A stretch of DNA of 64,000 nucleotides. Origin: Cymodocea nodosa. Its lineage: Eukaryota > Streptophyta > Magnoliopsida > Alismatales > Cymodoceaceae. Below, one piece after another: positions 45,125 through 55,569 of the stretch (the first letter of the stretch is position 1; every line of letters begins with the position of its first letter). Under the pieces are notes generated by a model. That model did no database searches. It had not been told where the DNA came from and was given only the letters and a program-made list of their open reading frames with translations. The stretch spans positions 12,953,001 to 13,017,000 of the forward strand of contig CM072336.1 in the NCBI GenBank assembly GCA_036874045.1, in the 5' to 3' direction. The position numbers and the translations under genes are program-made.

Positions 45125-45377
45125 CTTGACGAATCGTTTAGTTAACCTTCTATGATGCGATACTGAAATACTCAGCTCTAAACTCACCGATGCTAGGAGT
45201 GAAGAGTAAGAGAAGAAATAATACAGAGAAGAAACAAGATTTACGTGGTTCAGTAACAGCCTACGTCTATAGAGAGTTGAGGGTTCCTTATGAGCTTTGG
45301 CATAATCAATCGCAATGTTTTACAACATCATAAAGGTTTATATACTACCCAACTTAGGGTTTATAATCCTTTAATTA
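45125..45377 (-). repeat. Fragment of a third LTR, copia (Tork-like) type, minus strand
   Basis: The reverse complement has GTATATAAAC (TATA), then GACGTAGGCTG, GAACCACGTAAATCTTGT, a motif I know from many Tork/Tnt1-type copia LTRs, followed by a pyrimidine-rich tail. No element interior attached. Assignment is by motif memory only. Confidence 0.45.
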
Positions 45378-47133
45378 TGTTGAGTACTTTTGTTTTGATG
45401 ATGTGTGTTGAATGAAAATAATCATATTTGCTCAATTACTATTGCTTGTGAAAAGAAATTAAAATCATCAATTAATACAGAAAAAGCTTACTGATATAAA
45501 TACTTGTCTGTATTGGATCTGAAGTTAATAACTAGTCGTTTCATTGCATTAATTTCTCATTTAGCTAAACGTTAAGTTAACGTGTGTTTTTATTGAAAAG
45601 CATGATATGTTTTAAAGTTATATCTTCTGTATCATGAACAGTGCACGTTTAGACAACTCGTTAAGTTAGAGTTTTGTTTGTATAGAGGTCACGTGAGAAC
45701 TTGTTAAGTTAGAGGCTTAAAGTTTAAAATAGGTCACGTGATAACTCGTTAAGTTAGTGAGTAAAAGATCAGACGAACTCGTTAAGTTAGTGTTATACAC
45801 GTGGTGAAATTATAAGTTACGAATGTTGTATTGTATCACGTGAGGTGCACATGTTTAACTCGTTAAGTTAACATAACTAAACGTGTTGAGTTGCTATATT
45901 GAACACTAAGGCAATGCGTTAGGTTAACGTTATAAACTTAAGTTGTTATTTTTGCACGTGGTAAAATTCTTATTATAAAAACATTTGTTTATTACTGAAT
46001 CGGTGAGTTAAAGTTTTTTCGGAGACTTACAGTCATAACTATCTGAAAGGTAACTTAAGTCATGTTTTCAGGTCTTGACACGTGTCTCACTAGTTTTATA
46101 ATATAAAGAGTTTTTCGGTGACTTACATCCGTAATTATCCGAAACTTAAACTATTTTCGATGAGTTATCGTTTAACCTTCCGAAAGAAAGGTTAAGCTAG
46201 TTCGTTGAGTTAGCATAACACCACAGACTTAGTTCGTTGAGTTAGCTACAGTACTTGTCACGTGAAATGGCACATGGTGAACTCGTTAAGTTAGAAAGGT
46301 TAAGTTATATATATATACTTGTGTTACTCGTTTAGTTAACATTAAAGTAATGACTTCTTATTACACTCATGAAAAATTTTTGGATGAGAAAGTTTATTTT
46401 GCAGGAAAATTTTAAGAGATTCAAGACTGATGATTAAAGAAAATTTGAAATATAAATGTGGGTTAGAATGTGTGTGTTTCAATCAAGGAAAAAGAAAAGA
46501 CGTGGAGAAGTGGAAAACTAGTAGTGATTAAACATGGAGGATATGCATGAAGTTAACATACAATATAAAAGGCATAGAATTCTCGTTGATCAAACCATCC
46601 TTGCACACAAAACGAAAACTCTTTTCAAGGATCAAACCATCCCTGCACACCTAAAGAAAAATCTTTTTCAAGGATCAAAAACATCTCTTCGGGCAAAATC
46701 TCTCAAGTGGAAGAAAATTCAGTGAAGTAGAAAAGGTTAAATTTATGTCATTGAAGATTTGAAGTATTAGAAGAAAGCAAATTCGGTGAAGCATGAAAAG
46801 ACAAGATATTCGTCACTGAAGAATTGCTGAAGAAGAAAGAAGAAGAAGAAGAAGAAAGATCTTAAACAAGAAGAAAAGTTTTAAATTCCGCAAATTAGTT
46901 TTCTCTGTTTGTAGTTATGAAATTATTTAGATGATACATGGTATCGAGTTATAATTGCATCTACAATTTCTGAGGAGAATTGAATTGTATATTGTAATTG
47001 AAACCTTGAATAAAAATGATTTTATGAAAACAATGTCTCGACTTGTTTTTGAGTTTTAAAGTATTAATTATATTCTAGAAAATATTAAAAATACACAATT
47101 CACCCCCCTCTTGTGTAGCCATACGATCCTACA
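45378..47133 (+). repeat. copia 3 5' LTR (1756 bp)
   Basis: TGTTGAGTACTTTTG...ACGATCCTACA, followed by the primer site. It holds TAACTCGTTAAGTTAG motifs, CACGTGA sites, the block of about 100 bp shared with Athila copy E (about 45860-45965), TCGGTGAGTTA/ATCCGAAA motifs, a TATA box at 46564 and the Sirevirus-type C-rich end. Confidence 0.9.
46564..46572 (+). promoter_or_regulatory. copia LTR TATA box
   Basis: TATAAAAGG, conserved in the minus-strand copia LTR near 20958, about 570 bases before the LTR end. Likely sets the start of the element RNA. Confidence 0.55.
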
Positions 47134-47135
47134 AG

Positions 47136-47147
47136 TGGTATCAGAGC
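47136..47147 (+). other. copia 3 primer-binding site, tRNA-Met
   Basis: TGGTATCAGAGC two bases after the LTR end, the exact standard initiator tRNA-Met site of plant copia elements. Confidence 0.9.
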
Positions 47148-47333
47148 TTTGTTAATAGTATTTGATATAAAATCTATACCAACTTATTTAATATCATTGC
47201 TTATTCTAACTTCCTTATTTTTAAATAGAAATTAATATCTGAGCATACGTTTAACTTTCTTGATTTAAGGCTCAAGTTGTTTTAAAGTTTTTAGACTATT
47301 TAAAATCAAATTGGTTGAAAAATCTAAGGTAAG

Positions 47334-48965
47334 ATGGCTACTAGAAATGGTAATTTTTCTTTATATGAAGGCCAAAATCCTAATCGTCCTCCTTTATTTG
47401 ATGGAATACATTTTGAATATTGGAAATATAGGATGACTGTTTTTCTTCAAAGTATAGATCATAAATTGTGGTTCATGATTTCTAAACCATATACTCCGTT
47501 AACTACTCCTTATAATACTTGGATAATTATTGAAAAAGAAAATGAAACTCTGAATGCTAAGGGCTTAAATATTTTATTTTGTGCATTGAGTTATGAACAG
47601 TTCAGTAAAGTGTCAGCATATAAATCTGCTTATGAGGTGTGGCATGCATTAGAAGTTTCACATGAAGGTACTTCTCAAGTTAAAGAGACTAAAATAAACA
47701 TGTTGATTCATAAGTATGAACTCTTTAAGATGCATGAAGATGAAAATGTTTCTGAGATGTTTTCCAGATTTCTTGATATCATAAACTCTTTAAAATATTT
47801 AGGAAAGAATTTTGAACAGAAGGATTTGGTGAGGAAAATTCATTCAGATTTCAACTTTGATGAATTATTATGTGTTTATCATGCATTATTACAAAAACTT
47901 AAAGTATGTAAATTGGAAAATAAGAATATTAGAAAATCTTCATCCATTATGGAAGAAGAAAATTGTTTCTTGTCTACTACTTTAGAAAAGTTTAAATGTG
48001 ATAATGAAAATCATGCTAGAGATTTGCAAAAATTTAGATTTTATGAATGTATCTTGCGTGAACAAATACAAAATATAAATGTTGAAAAATTAAAGATAGA
48101 ATCTGAAATTGAAATATTGAGAAATAATATAAATGAACTTGAATTAGAGATAGATAAATTAAAACTGAGAGAGCAAGATTTAAATTCTACCATTGAGAAA
48201 TGGAATTTATGTCAAACTAAGTTAGACAAACTAACTAGTACCCCTGTGGTGTCTTATAAATTTGGCTTAGGATTTGATTATCCTGAATATCCTGAATCTC
48301 AAGCCAATAAAGGATTTATTAGTTGCAGTTCAAGTAAATCTAAGACTAAAATTCCTTTTATTATGAAACAAGGTAATAAATATGTAGAAGTAGGTACTTC
48401 AAGGGATGAATCATGCAGTAATAATATAAATCAATGTGATTTGTCAAATTGTACTTCTAAGATGACTATAAATGTTTCTAAAAATCTTGTTTCTTGTTTT
48501 GGAAATTCAGTTTCTAATGTTTCTAAAATTTCAGACAATTGTAGTAAACTGAAAATTCAGAAACCTGAGCATGTAATTCAATACACTGGTATTAGACCAA
48601 TTACTCATTATACATGTGATAAAACTAAAAATTCTTGTGCAGAAAAAGATTTTGTATGTACAAAAAATGTTAATACAAGTACAAAATCTTGGTATGAACT
48701 TACTAAAATGTATGAGCATGACCAAAATAAATTATCTGATAAAAATCTGTTTGGTCTTGATTATACTACATCTGAAAACAAAAAGAATGATTGTAAAAGC
48801 AATAATGCTATATGTGAGTATGAAGCTAATGATAAATCAATAGTACTTACAACTAATAAGAATATAAATGATAATGTTAAACTATTTTTAAACAAAAAGA
48901 AGAAATATGCATTTAATGAACTTGGTCCTCAACAACATTGGGTACCAAGAAAAAGTTTTTCTTAA
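47334..48965 (+). pseudogene. copia 3 Gag (543 codons open)
   Basis: Starts MATRNGNFSLYEGQNPNRPP, with RPPLFDGIHFEYWKYRM and the capsid motifs YKSAYEVWHALEVSHEGT and FSRFLDIINSLKYL. Next is a long heptad-like region (LCVYHALLQKLKVCKLENKN to LELEIDKLKLREQD), then a Ser/Thr/Asn/Lys-rich tail ending NELGPQQHW just before the protease. The frame is open along its length, but compared with copia 2 no zinc knuckle is seen, so it is not taken as a working Gag. Confidence 0.8.
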
Positions 48966-48989
48966 TTTGTGTTGCAGGAGGAAACAACA

Positions 48990-49841
48990 TCAAAATAGAT
49001 CTTGGACAGTGGAGCGTCAAGTCACATGACCGGACAGAAAAGTCTATTACAAAATTTTACAAATATCATGAAAGGAAGTGTAACATTTGGAAACAAAAGC
49101 AAAGATAAAATCATAGGTATGGGCAATGTTCAAATAACTCCTACTTGTGTTATTTTGAATGTACCATATGTAGAAAACCTAGGATTTAATTTGCTGAGTG
49201 TCATAAAACTAACTGAAAATGGATATTATGTAGTGTTTGAAGATAATGTATGCAAAATAATTGATAAAAATACAGATGAAATTAAGTTTATTGCTAAAAG
49301 AAAAGGTTCTATATGTATTTTATCTTTACCTTCTAGTGTAGTTGATTTAAATTCATGTTTGCTAGTTGAAACTAGTGATGCATATCTATGGCATAGAAGG
49401 ATTGGGCATATAAATATGAAACTATTACATAAACTATCTAGAAAACATTTAGTGAGAGGTTTACCAAAGATTAAATACTCAAAGGACTTTATGTGTGATG
49501 CATATGAGTTAGGTAAACTTCATAAAAACTATTTTAAATCCAAAACTAATATTTCAAGCAAGAGAGTCTTAGAACTTATACATATGGATCTATTTGGACC
49601 AACAAGAATCATGAGTCTTGGTGGTAAACAGTATGTATTTGTTTTAGTAGATGACTTCTTTAGATACACTTGGGTATATTTTCTAGCATCTAAGACAGAA
49701 GTTTTTGAAAAATTTAAAATGTTTTGCAATTTTGTTCAAAATGAGCAAAGTGTCTCTATTCAAAAACTTAGGAGTGTTCATGGAACTGAATTTGATAATG
49801 ATCAAATGGATAACTATTGTAATGAGCATTGCATTGATCAC
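48990..49841 (+). pseudogene. copia 3 protease and integrase, first part
   Basis: Protease LDSGASSHMTGQ, NLGFNLLSVIKLTENGY; pre-integrase zinc region LWHRRIGHINMKLLHKLS and CDAYELGK; integrase core opening IHMDLFGPTRIMSLGGK, FVLVDDFFRYTWVYFLASK. It ends where the LTR of copy E enters at 49842. Confidence 0.85.
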
Positions 49842-51702
49842 TGTTTAGAATGAAAAAGTGCATATTATTAACGGTTAAATGATGGTTAATTGCATAATAT
49901 TTAGCTTATCATATGAGAATTAAGCCATTATGTTATAATTGCACTGTTATATGCTTTAATTGAAGAATCTACTTAATTTTGGGGAATTAATGTTAATTTA
50001 GTACATTTATGAACTGTCGTTAAGTTGCAGGCTGTGAAATTCTTAAGTATCCGAATATGTATCGGATAGTTATGTATAAATTGCCGAACAATTATGTTTA
50101 GAGAGAATATTTTATTTCCAGATGTACACGTGTCAAGATCTGGTATATTTACTTAAGTTATAACTCGTTAAGTTAGCATAACTGTACGCGTTGAGTTACT
50201 ATATTGAACATTAAGGCAACACGTTAGGTTAGCGTTATAAACTTAAGTTGTTATTTTTTTGCACATGTTTTATAGTTAAATCAACGAAGAAAGTTCGTTG
50301 AGTTATCTGTAACTCCACAGACTATATATTTTCTAAAATGCCACTGTAGCAGTTGCAGGAATAGACATTTGGAAGGAAAAACCACGTTTGCACGTATCAT
50401 GTAGGAATTCAATCGCGTAGGGAGAAAGAAATCATCGTCGTTGATCTGAAGGAAGGAAATCCAACCGACCATTCAAGTAGAAGCAGTTACTACGGAAGAA
50501 ATATAAAAGAAAAGAAGAAAAAAAGAAGAAGAGTGTGTGATCGATGGACGACCAGTGTATACAGAGGAGGAGCACCGAGCCTTCTACAGACAGTATCGGC
50601 GATTCTCCGAAGTATCACACCAACCATCGTATCACCACCATAATCACCAATCATCGGAGGTCTGTGAGGATACTTGCCTGATGTCGGGTCGATTCCGAGC
50701 CAAACACAGTGCTTGACAACCACTGTGAGGAGTGATCGCGTCACGGGAAGGGAAGACATTTTCACCAAGCACCGACTCATATTTCAGGAGATTGTAAAGC
50801 TTTTAGCCTTGGCTTCGGGTTGATGCCTGCATGCTGAAGAGGAGATCATCTTGCAATTCTAGACTCGCGATTCTATAGGGAGAGGAGACAGAATTGTAAG
50901 TGGTTTAATTTTCAGTGGTGTAATCGCGTTGCAAGTAGTGTCCGAAGTATTTACTGTCACGTGAGATTACTTTACATTTCACCTTTTGCCCATTTCATCA
51001 AAAACAAAAATACCAAAAACAATTTATCTTTGTTTGTATGTTGTATTTGAGTGTTGTATTGTTTGTGTTGTATCGTGATTAATGTTATGTGTATCAGTTT
51101 TATAATTGTTTTATGTTAGTTTTAATTTTACAGTTTACTGAAATTGGTTCGTACAAAAAAACTTAAAGATTTTAATGGTGACTGTTTGAATCATCTGAAT
51201 GTTAGTATTGCTTAATGATAAATCCAATGTTAACTAGCATTAAAAAGCGTAATGGATGTTATTTACAATCTGTGGAATCGCCCAATGGTTGGCCGAATTC
51301 CTCTGTAAATAGCAGTATTATAAAGAAGAGACAAGCTCGTGGAGTTAACTTAAGTCCACGAGGATAGTCCGTTGAGTTAGCTATAACTCAACGAACTTAG
51401 TCCGTTGAGTTAACTGTAACTCAACGGAGTGCTTATTGAATATAAATTTGAATTGTTCACAATCAATCATTTCTTAAATTCGTCAGCAATTCCCTATGGG
51501 ATCGACCTATACTTGCACATTGATACAATAGACACTGTGCACTTGCAGTTAAAGTACAAATTGGAATTAATATCTAAATTGTATTAAAGGTTGTTTGTTT
51601 ACTTCTAAAAGAAAGAATACGCATAAAGATAAATTAACTAAGTAAAAAAATAGAAGTAACAAATCCAAGTTTTTCTAGTGTTGTGTTGGGAAAACCCAAA
51701 CG
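49842..51702 (+). repeat. Athila copy E 5' LTR (short subfamily, 1861 bp)
   Basis: Begins TGTTTAGAATG and ends CCCAAACG. The dyad-repeat block of the long LTRs is replaced by a shorter stretch. Near 50160-50270 a TTGAGTTACTATATTGAAC block matches the copia LTR rather than the long Athila LTR. TATA box at 50502-50509. The antisense frame (50490-50780) is present in diverged form. Confidence 0.9.
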
Positions 51703-51709
51703 AGTTTTA

Positions 51710-51727
51710 TGGCACCGTTGCCGGGGA
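51710..51727 (+). other. Primer-binding site of copy E, tRNA-Asp type
   Basis: TGGCACCGTTGCCGGGGA, the closest match in the window to the Athila tRNA-Asp site. Followed by GAATT repeats. Confidence 0.85.
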
Positions 51728-52371
51728 ATTGAATTGAATTGAATTGAATCGAAGTGAATTGAATTGAGTTAAATATTAAAAATATATGTAAAACATAAAA
51801 ATAGTTGCGGTTCAACCGATTGGATCCATCGGCATGACCAAAACATTAAAAAAAAAAAAAAAAAAATTTGGTTTTATCGAAACATAGTATCGGTCCAACC
51901 GAAAGAAAAATAAAGAAATAAAAAATATTTAGGTCTGACTGAAGCATAGTATCGGTTAAACCGGAAAAAAAATTGTATATTAATTTTCAGAAAAAATAAT
52001 GGTTTTACCAAAACATAGTATCGGTTCAACCGAAAGAAAAATAAAATAAAAATAAAAAATATTTAGGTCTGACTAAAGCATAGTATCGGTTAAACCTGAA
52101 AAAAAAAAAACACAGAATAGAAAACTTACGAGAGTGAAACTTAGATGTTGCCAAGTGTTAACTCAATGAAGTAAGTCTGTTGAGTTAACCGTAACTCCAC
52201 GAGGTCAGTAATACAATATAAGGTCACTCCGTTGAGTTATCTGTAACTCAACGAAGTTAGTCCGTGGAGTTAGCAACAGTAACCGACTGTGTTCTATTGA
52301 GTAATCTATAACTCAACGAGGTTAGTTCGTGGATTAAGCAGAACAGTTATTCTTTTAACCACAAATGAAAC
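51728..52371 (+). repeat. Linker of copy E: GAATT repeats, TCGGTT-AACCGA tandem blocks, ACTCAACG dyads
   Basis: No gene. About 51800-52110 holds three to four repeats of a unit around ATAGTATCGGTTCAACCGAAAG and TAGGTCTGAC, with poly-A spacers. 52150-52330 holds the AACTCAACGAAG/CGTTGAGTT dyads that precede the capsid gene in all copies. Confidence 0.65.
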
Positions 52372-52851
52372 TTCGTCGGTTTAGCGATTACTAAAATTTG
52401 AAATTAGTAGTGGTACACGTACCCATAAAAACAGGAACCACGATGCACGTTGCAAGCCACGTTCTTGCAACGAGATTTATTCCCTTTATGGATGTGCAGT
52501 ATATATATGAAACAGAATGTTATTTACGAGTTACCAGCACTTTTAAAAGAAAGGAGAAAGTGTTGGAGGAACTGGAAGGAGAAGTAGCTGATTCAACTTC
52601 ATTCGTCGGTTTAGCGATTACTAAAATTTGAAATTAGTAGTGGTACACGTACCCATAAAAACAGGAACCACGATGCACGTTGCAAGCCACGTTCTTGCAA
52701 CGAGATTTATTCACTTTATGGATGTGCAGTATATATATGAAACAGAATGTTATTTACGAGTTACCAGCACTTTTAAAAGAAAGGAGAAAGCGTTGGAGGA
52801 ACTGGAAGGAGAAGCAGCTTATTCAACTTCATCCGACAACAAATATTTATA
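52372..52851 (+). repeat. 240-bp tandem duplication covering the capsid-gene promoter and leader
   Basis: Two head-to-tail units (52372-52611 and 52612-52851) almost identical (a handful of differences). Each contains the GTTGCAAG-n7-CTTGCAAC palindrome, the TATATATA box (GCAGTATATATATGAAAC) and the leader frame MHVASHVLATRF...EELEGEAA. Copies A and C have one unit. So the putative promoter is doubled only in the young copy. Confidence 0.85.
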
Positions 52852-53056
52852 GAATGGAAAGCTTCAGACTGGTATGTAATTAATCTTCTGTTATTTATTT
52901 ATGAGCACATGGACTCGTTCTCTAAGCACTAAACGATTAGTAAGAACACCTACTTAGGAATTTTCATTGCAGAGGAGTACTGAAAAATTTTCTGAACTGA
53001 ACTTTAACGAAATTCTTTGGGGTGTAGCTAACCTTTCTTTAAAAGAGAACGTAGAG
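52852..53056 (+). promoter_or_regulatory. Putative intron before the capsid gene, copy E
   Basis: ACTGGTATGTAATT (donor-like) at about 52869 and TTTTCATTGCAGAGG (acceptor-like) at about 52960-52973 enclose about 100 AT-rich bases. The same pair is recognisable in copies A and C. Splicing is inferred from the consensus only. Confidence 0.4.
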
Positions 53057-54244
53057 ATGGCTGCTCCAGTAGAAAAACCAGTAGGAGAGATTTTGTATCC
53101 TGAATTAATTGATGAACCTTCATGTATTCGATTGCCAAACTTTGAGGGAGATAGGTTTGAACTGAAATCTAATTATATTAGTCAATTGCCACATTTTCAT
53201 GGATTAGAAAGAGAGGATGCCTATTATTTCCTTAGAGAATTTAACGAAGTTTGTCAAATGATGAGAATGCCAAACATGAGTATAGATGCTATTAAACTTA
53301 GATATATCTCTTTTGCTTTAAAAGATACAGCTAAGAGATGGTTATATACTCTGTCGCCTGATTCAATTTCTACATGGACTGAATTTTGCTTTGTTTTTCT
53401 GGAAAAATACTATCCAACACATCAAATGATTAAAAAGAAGAAAGAAATATTAATGTGTAGCCAAAAATAGGGTGAATCATTTTGGAAATATTTTGAAAGA
53501 TTTAAAGATTTACTGACTCAATGTCCACATCATGCAATGAGTAAAGCACAATTAATAGGCATAATTTATGAAGGCATAGATGTTTCAACAAAATCTTTAT
53601 TAGAATCTACTTGTCAAAATGGATTTTTAAAATTATGTAGTGAAGAAGCATGGGCATATTTAGAAAATTTTGCAAAAAGAACTGCATAGTGGGAAAATTC
53701 GGTTGAAGCTATTGCAGATAAAAGAATATTGCCAAGAGGAATGCATGAAATAGATTCCAATACTATGCTTGAGGTGAAATTAAATGAATTAACAAAGAAA
53801 ATAGAAGAGTTATCATTAAATCAAAAGCTAGTAGAAAAGAATACAAACATAAATGACTTAGATATTATTTATGCTAGAAACCAGAGAGATAACTTGGGAA
53901 ATTTTTATAATCCTAATTGGAGAAATCACCTGAATTTATCTTAGAGAAACAACAATTTCCATGGAGGAGAAAATATAAATGAGAAGAACATAAGTTATGA
54001 AGTATTAATTGAACAAGGAGCTAGAATAGAGAAATTAGAAAAGATAATCCAACAAGTAAACAATCGTTTAGAATTTATATTTGGAAATGCTGCAATTCAA
54101 AATCAAAATAGAAATATATCATTTAGACAGAAGGAACTAATGGAAGTTAGACCTACTAGAGGATTGCCAATATAAGCTATTCCTAATCCTGTCAATAGAA
54201 CGGTTAATAAAATTGATACCTCTTCTAGGAGGGCAGCTGAATGA
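53057..54244 (+). pseudogene. Gag capsid gene, copy E
   Basis: MAAPVEKPVGEILYPELIDE, then RLPNFEGDRFELKSNYISQL, LEREDAYYFLREFNEVCQMM, AIKLRYISFALKDTAKRWLY, FVFLEKYYPTHQM, YFERFKDLLTQCPHHAM, EEAWAYLENFAKRTA; tail LNELTKKIEELSLNQK and NPNWRNH. It is the Athila Gag capsid, and copy E is young, so this gene probably mattered for recent movement. A few lesions. Confidence 0.85.
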
Positions 54245-54432
54245 AGTAGCATATCTGAAGGAACTATCTGTATGTATATATGTTTTATTTTAAGTTAATA
54301 GTATCGTAGAGTTAATTTTTAACTCAACGAACTTAGTCCGTTGAGTTATGCCTTAACTCCACGAGGGTGTGCAGTAGTTATGTTAATTTTTGTCTTTGCT
54401 AAATTTTTGTTTTTATTTTACAGAATCAAGAA
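54245..54432 (+). promoter_or_regulatory. Spacer before F-box gene, copy E
   Basis: AACTCAACG-AACTTAGTC-CGTTGAGTT (about 54321-54347), a GTATGTATAT donor-like site at about 54271 and TTTTATTTTACAG acceptor-like site just before the ATG at 54433. Same design as in copies A and C. Confidence 0.4.
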
Positions 54433-55569
54433 ATGGAATTAATGAAATTACTGTTGGATGTACTAAAGGAAATACTAAGTAACTTGTTAGCTAAAGATCT
54501 GTGCAGGCTGTGTTGTGTATCAAAGGAAATTAAAGACTGTATTGAAGAAAAATATTTTTAGGGACTACAAGCTGCAAAAATGACTAAGATTAGAGATGGA
54601 TTCATATGGAGGTCATTTAATCGTAGTTCAAATACCTATGAATATCTGGCTATGGAAGAAACTATTGAAATTCCACCCAATGCATTAGAAGGAATGAGTC
54701 ATATTATGGGGATAGATGAAGGATTAATCATATACAAGACGAGACCAAGGTATGCAAGTTTATCATTACCTGATATTTTGATAAGAAATCCTATAACAGG
54801 AGAAGAATGTAATATAGGAAGACCTAATATATTTGAAGCACCAACTGAAAATTGTGGGTCAGCTTTAATATTTTCTGATAAAAATTCTACAATTCCTGAA
54901 AAATTATATTATTGGAGACCTACAGGAAATTGGGGTGAAGATTTACGCTTAAGTGTGTATAATTTTCTGAACAGATCTTGGAATGAAAATATTATGATAT
55001 ATCTAGGACAGAAATCATTAATTAACCAAACACATGTCATACTTGATGGATATATATATCTAGTCACGGAGATATCATTAGCATATAGATCTGATTTATA
55101 CATAGTGAGCATAGACAGTTATGATGATTATATAGAAATTTTACCTATATCGAGTGAAATAGCTAAACCACCATCTGCAAAATTTAATGAAATTCAAATA
55201 GGAATGTGGTATAATGAAGAAGATGATCCTACTTTATGTCTGATAAGATGGTGGGATGAACTGATGAAATTTCAAATATAGATTATGGAAGACATGAATG
55301 AATGGAAGTGGGAAGAGGAGTATATTGAAATAGATGTAGAAATAGAAACTGCTAAATTACCCTGGAACCAAAAAGGATCCCTTTCTGCATTACATATCAT
55401 TAATGGTAATACACTCGTATTTGGAATTTATAATATATTGCATGTTTACAAATTAAAAAGGAACAAGAACTGCATTAAAACAGAATTAATAGCAAGAACT
55501 ATGCCTAAAAAGTTTGCTTGGACTAATACATTTATTCCATTTGTTTCTACTTTTCAATCATGTTCTTAA
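54433..55569 (+). pseudogene. F-box protein with F-box-associated-like domain, copy E
   Basis: About 378 codons. N-terminal F-box (LLLDVLKEILSNLLAKDLC, then LCCVSKEIKDC). Then TKIRDGFIWRSFNRSSNTYE, DEGLIIYKTRPRYASLSLPD, ILIRNPITGEECNIGRPN (FBA hallmark), EKLYYWRPTGNWGEDL, SVYNFLNRSW, HVILDGYIYLV, YIEILPISSEIAKPP, GMWYNEEDDPTLCLIRWWDE, WKWEEEYIEIDVE and FIPFVSTFQSCS. No transmembrane or zinc motifs. It keeps position and strand in all copies. Likely substrate adaptor of an SCF ubiquitin ligase, host-derived. A few lesions. Confidence 0.8.

Noticed and set aside
45125-45377. Promoter of a host gene (TATA and CACGTAAATC present)
   Set aside because: The motif set is that of copia-type LTR ends, and no coding region follows on that strand before other element sequence.
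46534-46725. Plus-strand frame in the copia LTR after the TATA box
   Set aside because: It lies in the transcribed leader part of the LTR, has repeated words from local duplication and no support from the minus-strand LTR copy.
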